The notes under the pieces are model-generated. The model was not told the DNA's origin, made no database searches, and saw nothing but the letters and a program-made list of their open reading frames with translations. 64,000 bases of DNA from an uncultured Acetatifactor sp. Its GTDB lineage: Bacteria > Bacillota > Clostridia > Lachnospirales > Lachnospiraceae. Made by a program: the position numbers and the translations under genes. The stretch is taken from NCBI GenBank assembly GCA_910589655.1, contig CAJUTJ010000065.1, positions 1 to 64,000 on the forward strand, in the 5' to 3' direction. Positions 8,296 to 17,515 of the stretch are shown piece after piece. The first letter of the stretch is position 1; each line of letters starts with the position of its first letter.

Positions 8296-8907
8296 ATGGT
8301 GAAAAGCATGAATGGAGAAATAGACCGAAGTGAAGTGAAAAGAAAAGGCGGCAGGAAAAAGCTGAACAGGGTTCTGAAAGAAATGATCGGCACATTGGTG
8401 TATCTGCTGATTGTGCTGTGCATGGTGCTTTTTGTGGTTCGCTATGTGGGGCAAAGAACAGAGGTGTGGGGGGCATCCATGGAGTCAACCTTAAACGACG
8501 GGGATAACCTTATTGTGGATAAGATTACTTATCATTTCAAGGATCCTCAGAGATTCGATATAATAGTGTTCCCTTTTCAGTATGAGGAAAATACATTTTA
8601 CATAAAGAGAATTATCGGCCTGCCGGGAGAGACGGTGCAGATTGATCTGGACGGTACGATATATATCGACGGTGAGGCGCTGGAAGAAAATTACGGAAGA
8701 GAGATTATAAAGCCCGAAAATGTGGGAATTGCAATTAAGCCCATTGTGCTGGGAGAAGACGAATATTTTGTGATGGGAGACAATCGAAACAACAGCAGTG
8801 ACAGCAGAACCGAGGTTGTGGGAAATATCCATAGAGACGATATCGTAGGCAGAGCTTGGATGCGTATCTGGCCGTTGTCCGATATTGGTATCTTAAAGCA
8901 TCAATAA
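8296..8907 (+). CDS. lepB: Signal peptidase I (second copy)
   Basis: 203 residues, 18 bp after rbgA. A basic N-terminus is followed by one membrane helix (LVYLLIVLCMVLFVVRYVG, about residues 34-52). Catalytic serine in GASMESTLNDGD, lysine in YIKRIIGLPGE, and GDNRNNSSDSR near the end. It is clearly a paralogue of the 6.8-kb copy, not a recent duplicate: the two share motifs but differ across most of their length, so different substrate preferences are possible. The start follows GGAGAGG. Confidence 0.94.
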   Translation: MVKSMNGEIDRSEVKRKGGRKKLNRVLKEMIGTLVYLLIVLCMVLFVVRYVGQRTEVWGASMESTLNDGDNLIVDKITYHFKDPQRFDIIVFPFQYEENTFYIKRIIGLPGETVQIDLDGTIYIDGEALEENYGREIIKPENVGIAIKPIVLGEDEYFVMGDNRNNSSDSRTEVVGNIHRDDIVGRAWMRIWPLSDIGILKHQ

Positions 8908-8922
8908 ATATCTAAAGTACAA

Positions 8923-9036
8923 GTGTGAAGGAAATCACTTTCAACTATTGATTGGTATGTGCGCAAGAGGGTCTGTAAGGTGGAACAAAAATGCGCATTC
9001 AATTATTGATTTGAGTGCGCAAGAGGGTGTGTAAAC
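8923..9036. repeat. Composite intergenic repeat: truncated RC plus two RD modules
   Basis: 8923-8940 is the start of the RC module (compare 11750 and 61032). It passes directly into an RD-like segment (8938-8975) and then a fuller RD copy (8977-9036) that shares atgcg-attcaa-tattgatttgagtgcgc with 37511 and 61181. The last RD copy carries AGAGGG (9022-9027), the only good ribosome binding site for rnhB, so the repeat forms the rnhB leader. Confidence 0.75.
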
Positions 9037-9789
9037 ATGAAAAATACAAATGAGATTCGGGAAGAATTACAGGCAGCTTCTATGGATGAGCTGCCTGAAT
9101 TTATAAATACATATGAGAAGGATAAGCGGGCGGGAGTACAGAAGCTGGTTGAGACGGCCAGAAAGCGTATTTTGGCATTGGAAAAGGAGCAAAAGCGCAC
9201 GGAAGCGCTCAAGGTCTACGAGAAAGAGTATGAGCACTGCGGACTGGTCTGCGGAATAGACGAGGTGGGAAGAGGACCTCTTGCGGGTCCGGTGGTTGCG
9301 GGTGCTGTCATATTGCCAAAAGATTGCGGGATACTTTATATAAATGATTCGAAACAACTGTCCGAAAAAAAGAGAGAAGAGTTATATAATGTCATTATGG
9401 AACAAGCGTCTGCCTGCGCCGTGGGATATGCCTCACCGGAGAGAATTGATGAGATCAATATTCTTCAGGCAACATACGAGGCTATGAGAGATGCCATCGG
9501 GAAGCTGGAGCTTTGGCCCGATATACTGCTGAACGATGCGGTGAAGATTCCCGGAGTAGCCATACGTCAAGTCCCCATAATCAAAGGGGACGCCAAGAGT
9601 ATTTCCATTGGCGCCGCAAGCATTATTGCAAAGGTGACAAGGGACCGGCTTATGGTGGAATATGACAAGATTTATCCGGAATATGATTTTGCAGGAAATA
9701 AGGGATACGGGAGTGCGGCGCATATTGCAGCGTTAAAAAAGTACGGTCCTACCCCGATACACCGCAGAAGCTTTCTCAAAAACATATGA
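9037..9789 (+). CDS. rnhB: Ribonuclease HII
   Basis: 250 residues. RNase HII cuts RNA in RNA-DNA hybrids, including single ribonucleotides in DNA. The catalytic region starts at GIDEVGRGPLAGPVVAGAV (about residues 72-90, with the paired Asp and Glu metal ligands), then NDSKQLSEKKRE, LLNDAVKIP and SIGAASIIAKVTRDRLM. A helical N-terminal extension of about 70 residues, rich in Lys and Glu, precedes the fold, as in Bacillus-type RnhB. The repeat-derived leader supplies its ribosome binding site. Confidence 0.95.
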   Translation: MKNTNEIREELQAASMDELPEFINTYEKDKRAGVQKLVETARKRILALEKEQKRTEALKVYEKEYEHCGLVCGIDEVGRGPLAGPVVAGAVILPKDCGILYINDSKQLSEKKREELYNVIMEQASACAVGYASPERIDEINILQATYEAMRDAIGKLELWPDILLNDAVKIPGVAIRQVPIIKGDAKSISIGAASIIAKVTRDRLMVEYDKIYPEYDFAGNKGYGSAAHIAALKKYGPTPIHRRSFLKNI

Positions 9790-9926
9790 TTCATAATTTT
9801 TGTAACAGGTGGCATTTGGGAGCGCTTGTGGAGAGACATTTCACAATTATGCCGGAGAGGTTTGATTAAGGGGCATTACATGATCTTGCAAGGGGAGTCC
9901 ATTAAAGGGAGTATACAGGAGTTGGT

Positions 9927-11750
9927 ATGAAATTATCGGATGTTTTTACAGGAAGAACAAAGAATGAAAATGTCGCAAAATTACAGAAGCCGTCCTCTTC
10001 CGCACAAAATACGGCAGCTGTAAACCGTCATATAAAATCAATGGTGCCCGGACAGACGATTCAAGGGGAAATTGTGTCGAGAAGCGGCGGAGAGATTCAA
10101 ATCAGGATGGCGGATGACTTACTGCTGAATGCAAGAGTGGATCAGAACATGAATATTGAAGTGGGGCAAAACATGACCTTTGAAGTCAAAAACAATGGGA
10201 AAGCCCTTACTTTGAGCCCGCTGTTTACCAATATGTCCGCCGATATCAATGTGTTGAAGGCGCTGGATATGGCGGGAATTTCCGCAAACGAAACATCGGT
10301 TGCCATGACAAAACAAATGATGGAGGCGGGGCTTCCCGTTGACAGGAATTCCATCCAACAGCTGTATAGGGAGGTCAATGCCTTTCCCAATGCGGAAATT
10401 TCGGATATTGTCAATCTCCATAAGCTGGGGCTGCCGGTGAATGAGGCAAACGTAAATCAAATGGCAGCATACCGTAATCTGAACCATCAACTGCTTCAGG
10501 GCATGGAAACGATTATGGATGCCATTCCCAATGTGATAGAAGAGCTGGCCGCAAAGGGTGACATGGCCGGCGCCGCAAAACTTTACCAAGAACTGCTGCA
10601 TATGGCCGGCGAGGGCAGCCTGCCGAAAGAGGCTCTCTTAGAGGGGGGGGTTCTTCACGAAACCGCAATTAATTCTCAAGGCAATACTGCGGCTGACTCC
10701 GGCAGACCGGGGGAGACTGCCGTTTTACAGGAAAATGCTTCTGCCCAGAGAACGGTGGACAGCGAACTGCAGCAGGCAATCGGGACGGCGGTAAAATTGT
10801 CCTTGGACGCCAATGATATAGAGACGGCTCAAAGTACACGGATGGAGCAAAGCCCGGAGATTCAGGGAGACGGACGGACAGGAGCGGAAAACGGGATACC
10901 GGAGCAGGTTCTTTCTAACCAGCTGCGTGATACGGTTTCCCAAGAGCTTAGGCAGATGCTGGCCAATCTGAACCTGTCTCCTCAGGAAAGTGAGCGGCTT
11001 ATGCAGCAGATCGAACAATTTGTTCGGGGGACTTCCGATGCGGGTGAATTGTTTACGGCATTGGAAGAAATGTTGAAATCGTCGGGAAAAACGGGAGATA
11101 AGGAGGCTATGGGACTTTTGATGTCCCAAAAGGGAGTCAGGACGCTGCTTATGGATACTTTGAAGAATTCTTGGACAATTCGCCCGCGGGAGATAGCCGA
11201 TCCCAATAAAGTGGAAGAGCTGTATCGGAGGCTGGACCACCAGCTGAAAGGATTGACACAGACCTTGGAGTCTGTGGGGCAGAACGGGTCGGAGGCATAC
11301 AGGGCGGCTGCCAACATGTCTCAGAATCTTGACTTTCTGCAGCAGATCAATCAAATGTATACGTATGTACAGCTTCCTCTCCGCCTGCAGCAGGGGGATG
11401 CCCACGGCGACTTATATGTCTATACAAATAAAAGAAACCTTGCAGGAAAAGACGGATCGGTCAGCGCGCTGCTGCATTTGGATATGGAGCATCTGGGGCC
11501 TGTGGATGTGTATGTGGCGATGCAGAACAGTCGGGTTAACACCACATTTTATGTAGCGGATGACGACATGCTGGATTTCTTGGAGGCTCATATGGATATA
11601 CTTACGGATAGACTCCGGAAACGGGGATATGATTGCAGCTTTTCCATGGAAACCCGGGGGGAAAAGACTGCCGGAGGCGGACTGGAGCCGATACTGGAGC
11701 AGGAAAAGGGCATGGTGCTGACCCGGTATGCCTTTGACGTGAGAACATAG
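9927..11750 (+). CDS. FliK-like (YlqG-like) hook-length-control domain protein
   Basis: 607 residues with AGGAG before the ATG. The N-terminal part (about 37-95) is a small beta-rich segment. The middle (about 240-330) is Gln/Ala/Glu-rich and probably disordered. The last 130 residues (LPLRLQQGDAHGDLYVYTNK, then LLHLDMEHLGPVDVYVAM) resemble the C-terminal domain of flagellar hook-length protein FliK. No other flagellar gene is in the window. Bacillus carries a similar pair, ylqG-ylqH, after rnhB; the small FlhB-like gene downstream fits YlqH. The cellular role of this pair is not established. It has no signal peptide. Confidence 0.65.
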   Translation: MKLSDVFTGRTKNENVAKLQKPSSSAQNTAAVNRHIKSMVPGQTIQGEIVSRSGGEIQIRMADDLLLNARVDQNMNIEVGQNMTFEVKNNGKALTLSPLFTNMSADINVLKALDMAGISANETSVAMTKQMMEAGLPVDRNSIQQLYREVNAFPNAEISDIVNLHKLGLPVNEANVNQMAAYRNLNHQLLQGMETIMDAIPNVIEELAAKGDMAGAAKLYQELLHMAGEGSLPKEALLEGGVLHETAINSQGNTAADSGRPGETAVLQENASAQRTVDSELQQAIGTAVKLSLDANDIETAQSTRMEQSPEIQGDGRTGAENGIPEQVLSNQLRDTVSQELRQMLANLNLSPQESERLMQQIEQFVRGTSDAGELFTALEEMLKSSGKTGDKEAMGLLMSQKGVRTLLMDTLKNSWTIRPREIADPNKVEELYRRLDHQLKGLTQTLESVGQNGSEAYRAAANMSQNLDFLQQINQMYTYVQLPLRLQQGDAHGDLYVYTNKRNLAGKDGSVSALLHLDMEHLGPVDVYVAMQNSRVNTTFYVADDDMLDFLEAHMDILTDRLRKRGYDCSFSMETRGEKTAGGGLEPILEQEKGMVLTRYAFDVRT

Positions 11751-11898
11751 TGTGAAGGAAATCACTAAGCTCGAAAAGACCTCGCTAAGTGATTTCACGC
11801 TCTGCGGAGCAGAGCTTCTTCACACGTAAGAATCGCTTGCGCGATTCTTACGGATTTGCGGCAATTCATTGATTGTTTGTGCCGACTGCGTCGGCATG
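11750..11898. repeat. Composite intergenic repeat: RC module plus RF module
   Basis: The RC module (11750-11825) begins on the last base of the preceding stop codon and is nearly identical to 61032-61104. It contains GCTCTGC/GCAGAGC and GAAATCACT/AGTGATTTC pairings and is bounded by GTGTGAAG and CTTCACAC. A perfect 12-bp hairpin with a TTGC loop follows (11825-11852). The RF module (11861-11898), with GCCGAC/GTCGGC, is shared with 37469-37505. Confidence 0.8.
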
Positions 11899-11932
11899 TT
11901 TGAAAGTGTGAAAAATATGAGGTTTGGTGAGT

Positions 11933-12226
11933 ATGGCTGAAAAGGAAGTAAAGAAGGAAAAATTAAAACAGGCCATTGCGCTGGAGTATAATCCCGAAGA
12001 TGATGCCCCCAGAGTCATAGCAAGCGGCCGGGGGGCGCTTGCGGAGAGGATCATTGAGAGGGCTCAGGAGAGCAATGTGCCCATTCACAGGGACGATAAG
12101 CTGGCGGATACTTTGTCCAGACTGGATATCGGAGATATGATACCGCCGGAGCTTTATGAGGTAGTGGCGGAAATTCTTATATTTGTGGATTCCATGGATA
12201 AATTAAAAAGTAAGATTAAGAGGTAG
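11933..12226 (+). CDS. FlhB/EscU C-terminal-domain-like protein (YlqH type)
   Basis: 97 residues from ATG 11933 (a TTG at 11924 is possible). The sequence IALEYNPEDDAPRVIASGRG, then ALAERIIERAQESNVPI and IGDMIPPELYEVVAEIL, follows the cytoplasmic C-domain of the type III export switch protein FlhB. The four membrane helices and the self-cleaving NPTH motif are absent, so it corresponds to the piece just after the cleavage site. It lies between the FliK-like gene and yraN (4-bp gap). In FlhB this domain recognises FliK, so the two proteins may interact; that is inference. Confidence 0.8.
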   Translation: MAEKEVKKEKLKQAIALEYNPEDDAPRVIASGRGALAERIIERAQESNVPIHRDDKLADTLSRLDIGDMIPPELYEVVAEILIFVDSMDKLKSKIKR

Positions 12227-12230
12227 TTTT

Positions 12231-12599
12231 TTGAACAACAGAGAAACGGGAACGGGAAAAGAAACGCTGGCAGCGGAATACCTTGCCGCCAACGGAATGC
12301 GCATTGTGGAGCGCAATTTCCGCAGCAGACAGGGAGAAATTGACCTGATCGGGTATCACAACGGGTATCTGGTATTTGTAGAGGTAAAGTACCGCCGCAC
12401 GGAACGGTTCGGCAGCCCGCAGGAAGCGGTGGATTTCCGAAAACAACGTAAAATCTGCAGGGTGGCGGATTACTATAGATACCGGCACCGGCTGGGGGAA
12501 GGCTGTCCTGTCAGATATGATGTGGTCGCCTTTCAGGGGACGCAAATCAGCTGGATACAAAATGCGTTTTACCATGTGTATTCTTACAAATCGGTTTAG
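12231..12599 (+). CDS. YraN family protein (UPF0102), predicted nuclease fold
   Basis: 122 residues from a TTG start at 12231, eight bases after AAGAGG and 4 bp after the previous stop. It has the family core GEIDLIGYHNGYLVFVEVKY (about residues 35-54): Asp and Glu-x-Lys arranged as in restriction-endonuclease-like folds. UPF0102 members are widespread and have no firmly assigned substrate. The position next to rnhB and the FlhB-like gene is typical of Clostridia. Confidence 0.88.
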   Translation: MNNRETGTGKETLAAEYLAANGMRIVERNFRSRQGEIDLIGYHNGYLVFVEVKYRRTERFGSPQEAVDFRKQRKICRVADYYRYRHRLGEGCPVRYDVVAFQGTQISWIQNAFYHVYSYKSV

Positions 12600-12785
12600 A
12601 GTGTGTTTGAAAAGCATTTCTATAATGCATGACCGATATTTCTGCGGAAAGTTTTTCAAATAGGCTCTGTATGGCATTCGGAAGAATGCCCGGAAAGCAT
12701 TTTCATTCCATTAGACAGATTTTCGGCGGCAGGGCGGACGGAAATTCAGGCAGCCGGAATAGACAGGGTAGATTGGAGGACTGAC

Positions 12786-13667
12786 ATGTACAAAATTCTG
12801 CGTACAGGAAGCAGTGGAAAAATTATAAAACAAAATAGTGTCAGACTAAAAGAAGACGGTCAGGAGCTGGAATATCTTACCTTTCCTGCTTTTGAGGAGA
12901 GCGGCATGGTGAAGCATCTTATCACTACCCGTTTGGGCGGAGTCAGTGAGGGAGAGCTTGCAACCATGAATCTCAGCTTTACCCGGGGGGACCGTGAGGA
13001 GAATGTATCGGAAAATTTCCGAAGGATCGCAGACGTGCTGGGCTGCAACCCGGAGGATATGGTTGCTTCCCACCAGACACATACGGTAAATATCCGTCAT
13101 GTCACTGCGGCTGACCGGGGAAAAGGTATTGTAAAGCCCAGAGATTACGACAATATTGACGGGTTGATTACGAAGGAAAAGGAAACGGCATTGGCCACAT
13201 TTTATGCGGATTGCGTTCCCTTGCTTTTTTTGGATCCGGTTCATCAGGCCATCGGACTGGCTCATTCCGGCTGGAAAGGAACCGTGGGCCGTATGGGAAA
13301 GCATATGGTGGAGGCCATGGAAGAGGCTTTTGGCAGTAAGCCTTCGGAGCTTCTCGCCGCAGTAGGCCCCTCTATTTGCCGAGAATGCTATGAAGTGGGA
13401 GAAGATGTGGCGGAGAAGTTTTGGCAGATGTTCGGCGGAAAGGAAAGCTGCGGCTCTGTAGTCACTCAGGGAAAGGCAGAGGGAAAATACCAGCTGGATC
13501 TGTGGCTGGCTAATCGAATGATTTTGGAGGATGCGGGCATTCCGGAAGACCGAATATCCGTTACGGATGTCTGCACCTGTCATAACAGCGAATATTTGTT
13601 TTCACACAGAGCCAGCAGCGGCCATAGAGGAAACTTGGGCGTTTTCCTGATGCTGGCGCGGCGGTAA
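12786..13667 (+). CDS. pgeF: Peptidoglycan editing factor PgeF / YfiH (LACC1-type purine nucleoside phosphorylase)
   Basis: 293 residues. Signature segments are HQTHT (about 98), YADCVPLLFLDP (about 138), AHSGWKGTVGRM (about 158) and GPSICRECYEVG (about 195). The His and Cys residues in these motifs form the zinc-dependent active site. Family members have multicopper-independent purine nucleoside phosphorylase/deaminase activity, and in Escherichia coli the homologue prevents mis-incorporation into muropeptides. TTGGAGG precedes the ATG. The 186-bp gap upstream has an AGAGTGTGTTTGAAAA motif similar to the reverse strand of 32740-32758. Confidence 0.9.
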   Translation: MYKILRTGSSGKIIKQNSVRLKEDGQELEYLTFPAFEESGMVKHLITTRLGGVSEGELATMNLSFTRGDREENVSENFRRIADVLGCNPEDMVASHQTHTVNIRHVTAADRGKGIVKPRDYDNIDGLITKEKETALATFYADCVPLLFLDPVHQAIGLAHSGWKGTVGRMGKHMVEAMEEAFGSKPSELLAAVGPSICRECYEVGEDVAEKFWQMFGGKESCGSVVTQGKAEGKYQLDLWLANRMILEDAGIPEDRISVTDVCTCHNSEYLFSHRASSGHRGNLGVFLMLARR

Positions 13668-13707
13668 AATTTTGCCGGACGGGACATGGGGAAGAGGATT
13701 TCAACCC

Positions 13708-13774
13708 TTAAGGAAATCTTTATAAAAATACCATTGAACTATTAAGGAAAATTTGTTTTACTATTTTAAGGAAT
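13708..13774 (+). promoter_or_regulatory. Promoter region of the two-component operon with three TTAAGGAAW repeats
   Basis: TTAAGGAAA occurs at 13708-13716 and 13742-13750, and TTAAGGAAT at 13766-13774. A possible promoter TTGAAC (13734-13739)/TTTACT (13757-13762), 17 bp apart, overlaps the second copy. Direct repeats at a promoter are typical operators of OmpR-family regulators, so autoregulation is plausible but unproven. Confidence 0.4.
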
Positions 13775-13803
13775 AGATAGAAAAACAGGAAGTGGGAAAA
13801 ACT

Positions 13804-14496
13804 ATGGCAAATATTTTGGTTTGTGACGACGATAGGGAGATTGTGGATGCCATTGAGATTTATTTAAGTCAGGATGGCTATCGGATTTTTAAGGCATACG
13901 ACGGAGAGCAGGCTATTGAGCTGATGAAAAAGGAAGATATCCAGCTCCTTATTATGGATATTATGATGCCCAAGCTGGACGGCATCCGTGCCACTCTGAA
14001 AATCCGGGAATACAGCAGTATCCCCATTATTATTTTGTCCGCAAAATCAGAGGATACGGACAAGATTTTAGGGCTGAATATCGGTGCGGATGATTATATT
14101 ACGAAGCCTTTTAATCCGCTGGAGCTGGCAGCCAGAGTGAAATCCAACCTGCGCCGTTACACTTCGTTGGGCAGTCTGAATATAGACAACAAGGCCATTT
14201 ATCAGGTGGGGGGGCTGGTGATTAATGATGAAACCAAGCAGGTGACAGTGGATGACGAGCCGGTAAAGATGACGCCTATCGAATATAACATTCTGCTCTT
14301 GCTGGTAAAAAATCAGGGAAGAGTGTTTTCCATCGACCAAATTTATGAGAGTATATGGAATGAGAATGCCATCGGAGCCGATAATACGGTGGCGGTTCAT
14401 ATCAGGCACATCCGGGAAAAGATAGAGATTAATCCCAAGGAACCCAGATATTTGAAGGTAGTCTGGGGGGTGGGATATAAAATAGACAAGCAATAG
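13804..14496 (+). CDS. OmpR-family response regulator
   Basis: 230 residues from ATG 13804 (an in-frame GTG lies four codons upstream). The receiver domain (1-118) has acidic residues DDD at 8-10, phospho-acceptor Asp52 in IMDIMMPKLDG, a Ser near 80 (ILSAKS) and Lys in YITKPF. A winged-helix DNA-binding domain occupies about 130-230 (MTPIEYNILLLLVKNQGRVF, VAVHIRHIREKIE, VVWGVGYKI). It is 12 bp before the sensor kinase gene, its evident partner. Confidence 0.95.
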   Translation: MANILVCDDDREIVDAIEIYLSQDGYRIFKAYDGEQAIELMKKEDIQLLIMDIMMPKLDGIRATLKIREYSSIPIIILSAKSEDTDKILGLNIGADDYITKPFNPLELAARVKSNLRRYTSLGSLNIDNKAIYQVGGLVINDETKQVTVDDEPVKMTPIEYNILLLLVKNQGRVFSIDQIYESIWNENAIGADNTVAVHIRHIREKIEINPKEPRYLKVVWGVGYKIDKQ

Positions 14497-14508
14497 AATC
14501 GGGGGAAT

Positions 14509-17232
14509 ATGAAGAAAGCAACATTAAAGAGAATCGGTATCGGGCTGCTGCAGCATATCTTGGCAGCGGTCATTTTTATAGCTGTGGCAGGCCTTCTGCT
14601 GAATTCCTATGTGGAAGTGGAATCCATTGACGGAACACAGGTTTATCAGGTTTTCCCCTTTGAATCCGATCAGGAATTTGAAGAGTCGGAAGTCTTTCAT
14701 AACTTGTTTCGCAATGCCGTATCCGACATTACCCAGTTGGTGATGATCAAAGGCCAATTGGAGACGGCAGGTGTATTTGATCCTGCCAAAAAAGTGGATG
14801 TGACGGAGTATGCCGCGAAAATGGGAGAGGATAATGAATGTCCCGTCACCGCTGTCTATGAATTGGATGACATGATAAAATGGGGCAAATACGGCGTAGA
14901 AAAATCAAACCGCATTTTGAGCATGTCGGAGTTTGTAAATTACTTCGGAGACGTAATTTTTATAGAGAATTTTAAATTGGACGAATTTGGCCAGCTTCAT
15001 TTTGCCGGTTTCAATAAAGTGGGCGATGAAGAAAAGAAACAGGACGAGGATATTGCTGCGGCAAATGAAGTAAAAGAGGATAATATGGTGGGATCCTCCG
15101 AGAATGCGGAACAGCAGAAACTGCTGCAGCAAGCCTTTGACAAGTACTCAAATGACGAGCTGGAAGATATGGTTTTTTCCTATATTATGACGCAGGGACT
15201 TGACAATATTACCATGTCCAGAGAAGATGACGGGAGCTACTCCATATATCTGCAGCTGCTCAACTGCCGCTATGAGACTGTGGGCGGGGAGAAACAGCTG
15301 CTTGCCCTTGCGGATAACTGGATTGATTATATGAAGCTGCAGAACAATGTGGAGATGTCTATAGAGCAGCTTACTTTGAATTATCAGCGTTATCAGGTAT
15401 GTAACGAAGCTTACATGGAGGGAAAGAGCAATATTAAATATATGATCCGCATGATGACGGACAACGGCATATGTACGTATACAAATGTGTCCGAATTGGC
15501 GGAAATGGAAGACAATGACGTGACGGAATTTTTCTCCGAATACAGGAGATATTTGATCTATTACCCTGACGATTTGGAATTTATGGGGAACACGGTTTTA
15601 AGCGAAGAAGAGATTGACGAATATATCAGTGTGTATGATTATGCTTACCCCGATACCACTCATATCTGGCTGGGAATAGATACCGGCTACGGCATCCATG
15701 AGGATGTGTTCTATAATGCAAGTACGGTATATAACCGGATTGTCCCTAATGTGGGGAGGATTATAGCCGGAATGATCGGGCTTGCGGTGATCTGGCTGGG
15801 TATCGGCATATATCTGACGGTTACGGCGGGTGTATCGGTCAATGAAGAGGGAGAAAGGATTGAAGCTCTGAATCGTTTTGACCGCCTGTGGACGGAAGTA
15901 AGTATGCTTCTGGCCGTGGCATTTGTATATGGAGGTTACAGGGGGTATCGGATCCTTCTGGGAATGAGCGGCACGGCTGGAGTGATTCCTTCGGAAATAT
16001 GGGGAATTCAGCTGACCAGACTGTATCGTTACGGAGTGTTTGCCGTGTATGGTGTTTATGTCAGTGTTGCCTTTAATCTGATTTGGTATAGTTTGGTGCG
16101 GAGGGTAAGATGCGGCAATCTGTGGACAGACAGTTTACTGTATCGTCTTTGCATGGGAATCCGCAATACGGTGTTGTTCGTATTCCGCCACAGGAATTCG
16201 GTGATCAGCACCATGATTCCATATAATTTATTCTTGTTTTCCAATCTGATCGGGGGAATTGCCATATACAATTTCCGCAGAGAGAGGCTGATGGCCGTAC
16301 TGATTCTGGTGGGCATTATTATTTTTGACGGAATTGTGGGAGTGCTTTTGTTTAAGCGCAGCGCAGAGCAGGCGGAGATCGTAGAGGGGATTAGCCGGAT
16401 TCGTGACGGAGAGGTGGATTTTAAGCTGGCTACGAAAAATCTTCATGGAGCCAGCAGAGAGATGGCTGACGCGGTAAACAATATCGGTGAAGGCATTCGG
16501 AAGGCCGTTAAGACCAGTATGAAGGACGAGCAGATGAAGACGGATCTGATAACAAATGTTTCCCACGACATCAAGACGCCTCTGACCTCCATTATCAATT
16601 ATGTGGATCTGTTGAAAAGACTGAAAATAGAGCAGGAACCGGCCAAGAGCTATATCGGCATCTTGGACAATAAGGCACAGCGATTAAAGCAGTTGACAGA
16701 TGATCTGGTGGAGGCATCTAAGATTTCGTCGGGTAATATCGTGCTGAATCTGGAAAAGCTGAACCTGACGGAACTGATTAACCAGAGTCTGGGTGAATTT
16801 TCCGAGAAGCTGGAGGAACAAAGGCTTCATGTTGTCTTTGACAATGACAGCGCTCCCGCCTTCATTTATGCCGACAGCCGCAGAATGTGGCGTGTGGTGG
16901 AAAATTTGTTTAATAATATCTGTAAATACGCCATGGAAGGTACTCGTGTTTACGTGGACTTGATGGCGGAAAACGGCAGAATAACCGTATCCGTGAAGAA
17001 TATTTCCGAGCAACAGATGAACATCCGGCCGGAGGAATTGACCGAACGTTTTATTCGCGGGGATACCTCCAGATCTACGGAAGGAAGCGGCTTGGGATTA
17101 TCCATTGCACAGAGTCTGGTTCAGGTTCAGGGGGGGACTTTCCAGATACATTTAGACGGGGATTTATTTAAAGTAGTGATAGAGTTTCCGGAATATACGG
17201 AAGAGGAAGAGGCCGGAGAAGATTTCGAGTGA
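14509..17232 (+). CDS. Membrane sensor histidine kinase with large extracytoplasmic domain
   Basis: 907 residues. A first membrane helix (about 13-33) is followed by some 380 extracytoplasmic residues of no recognised family. Five more helices lie between about 415 and 615 (near 415-437, 465-487, 507-530, 570-588, 595-615). A HAMP-like linker (EGISRIRDGEVDFKL) follows. The dimerisation box NVSHDIKTPLTSIINYVDLL carries phospho-acceptor His686, and the ATPase domain has NLFNNICKYAM and GSGLGLSIAQSL. The DxGxG box is replaced by VKNIS, as in several clostridial kinases. It pairs with the upstream regulator. The six-helix layout suggests a transport- or envelope-linked stimulus; the signal is unknown. 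Confidence 0.93.
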   Translation: MKKATLKRIGIGLLQHILAAVIFIAVAGLLLNSYVEVESIDGTQVYQVFPFESDQEFEESEVFHNLFRNAVSDITQLVMIKGQLETAGVFDPAKKVDVTEYAAKMGEDNECPVTAVYELDDMIKWGKYGVEKSNRILSMSEFVNYFGDVIFIENFKLDEFGQLHFAGFNKVGDEEKKQDEDIAAANEVKEDNMVGSSENAEQQKLLQQAFDKYSNDELEDMVFSYIMTQGLDNITMSREDDGSYSIYLQLLNCRYETVGGEKQLLALADNWIDYMKLQNNVEMSIEQLTLNYQRYQVCNEAYMEGKSNIKYMIRMMTDNGICTYTNVSELAEMEDNDVTEFFSEYRRYLIYYPDDLEFMGNTVLSEEEIDEYISVYDYAYPDTTHIWLGIDTGYGIHEDVFYNASTVYNRIVPNVGRIIAGMIGLAVIWLGIGIYLTVTAGVSVNEEGERIEALNRFDRLWTEVSMLLAVAFVYGGYRGYRILLGMSGTAGVIPSEIWGIQLTRLYRYGVFAVYGVYVSVAFNLIWYSLVRRVRCGNLWTDSLLYRLCMGIRNTVLFVFRHRNSVISTMIPYNLFLFSNLIGGIAIYNFRRERLMAVLILVGIIIFDGIVGVLLFKRSAEQAEIVEGISRIRDGEVDFKLATKNLHGASREMADAVNNIGEGIRKAVKTSMKDEQMKTDLITNVSHDIKTPLTSIINYVDLLKRLKIEQEPAKSYIGILDNKAQRLKQLTDDLVEASKISSGNIVLNLEKLNLTELINQSLGEFSEKLEEQRLHVVFDNDSAPAFIYADSRRMWRVVENLFNNICKYAMEGTRVYVDLMAENGRITVSVKNISEQQMNIRPEELTERFIRGDTSRSTEGSGLGLSIAQSLVQVQGGTFQIHLDGDLFKVVIEFPEYTEEEEAGEDFE

Positions 17233-17365
17233 GGAACGGACTGAATCGGACAAACACGAGCTGGAGAGATAAGGAAATTGTGTGCATCGAGAAATGCAGC
17301 GATGAATATGCCGATGAGATAGATATGCCGGTGAAATAGAGAATGAATATGGCAGGAAAATTGTA

Positions 17366-17405
17366 AAAAGGAAGGGTTTCCGATATTTCGGAAGTCCTTC
17401 CTTTT
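17366..17405. terminator. Bidirectional terminator between kinase and prs
   Basis: AAAAGGAAGG (17366-17375) pairs perfectly with CCTTCCTTTT (17396-17405), with an inner TTCCGA/TCGGAA stem (17378-17393). T-rich tails on both strands serve the convergent genes. A GC palindrome TGCGCC/GGCGCA follows at 17411-17426. Confidence 0.75.
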
Positions 17406-17515
17406 CATAGTGCGCCTTGCGGCGCATGTTTCCAACGGATTGCCGGTATTCATTATTCATAGTTTGCGATTCAAAGTGTGATGAAAGCATTTTTCATACA
17501 TGCTCCGGCAATTGA

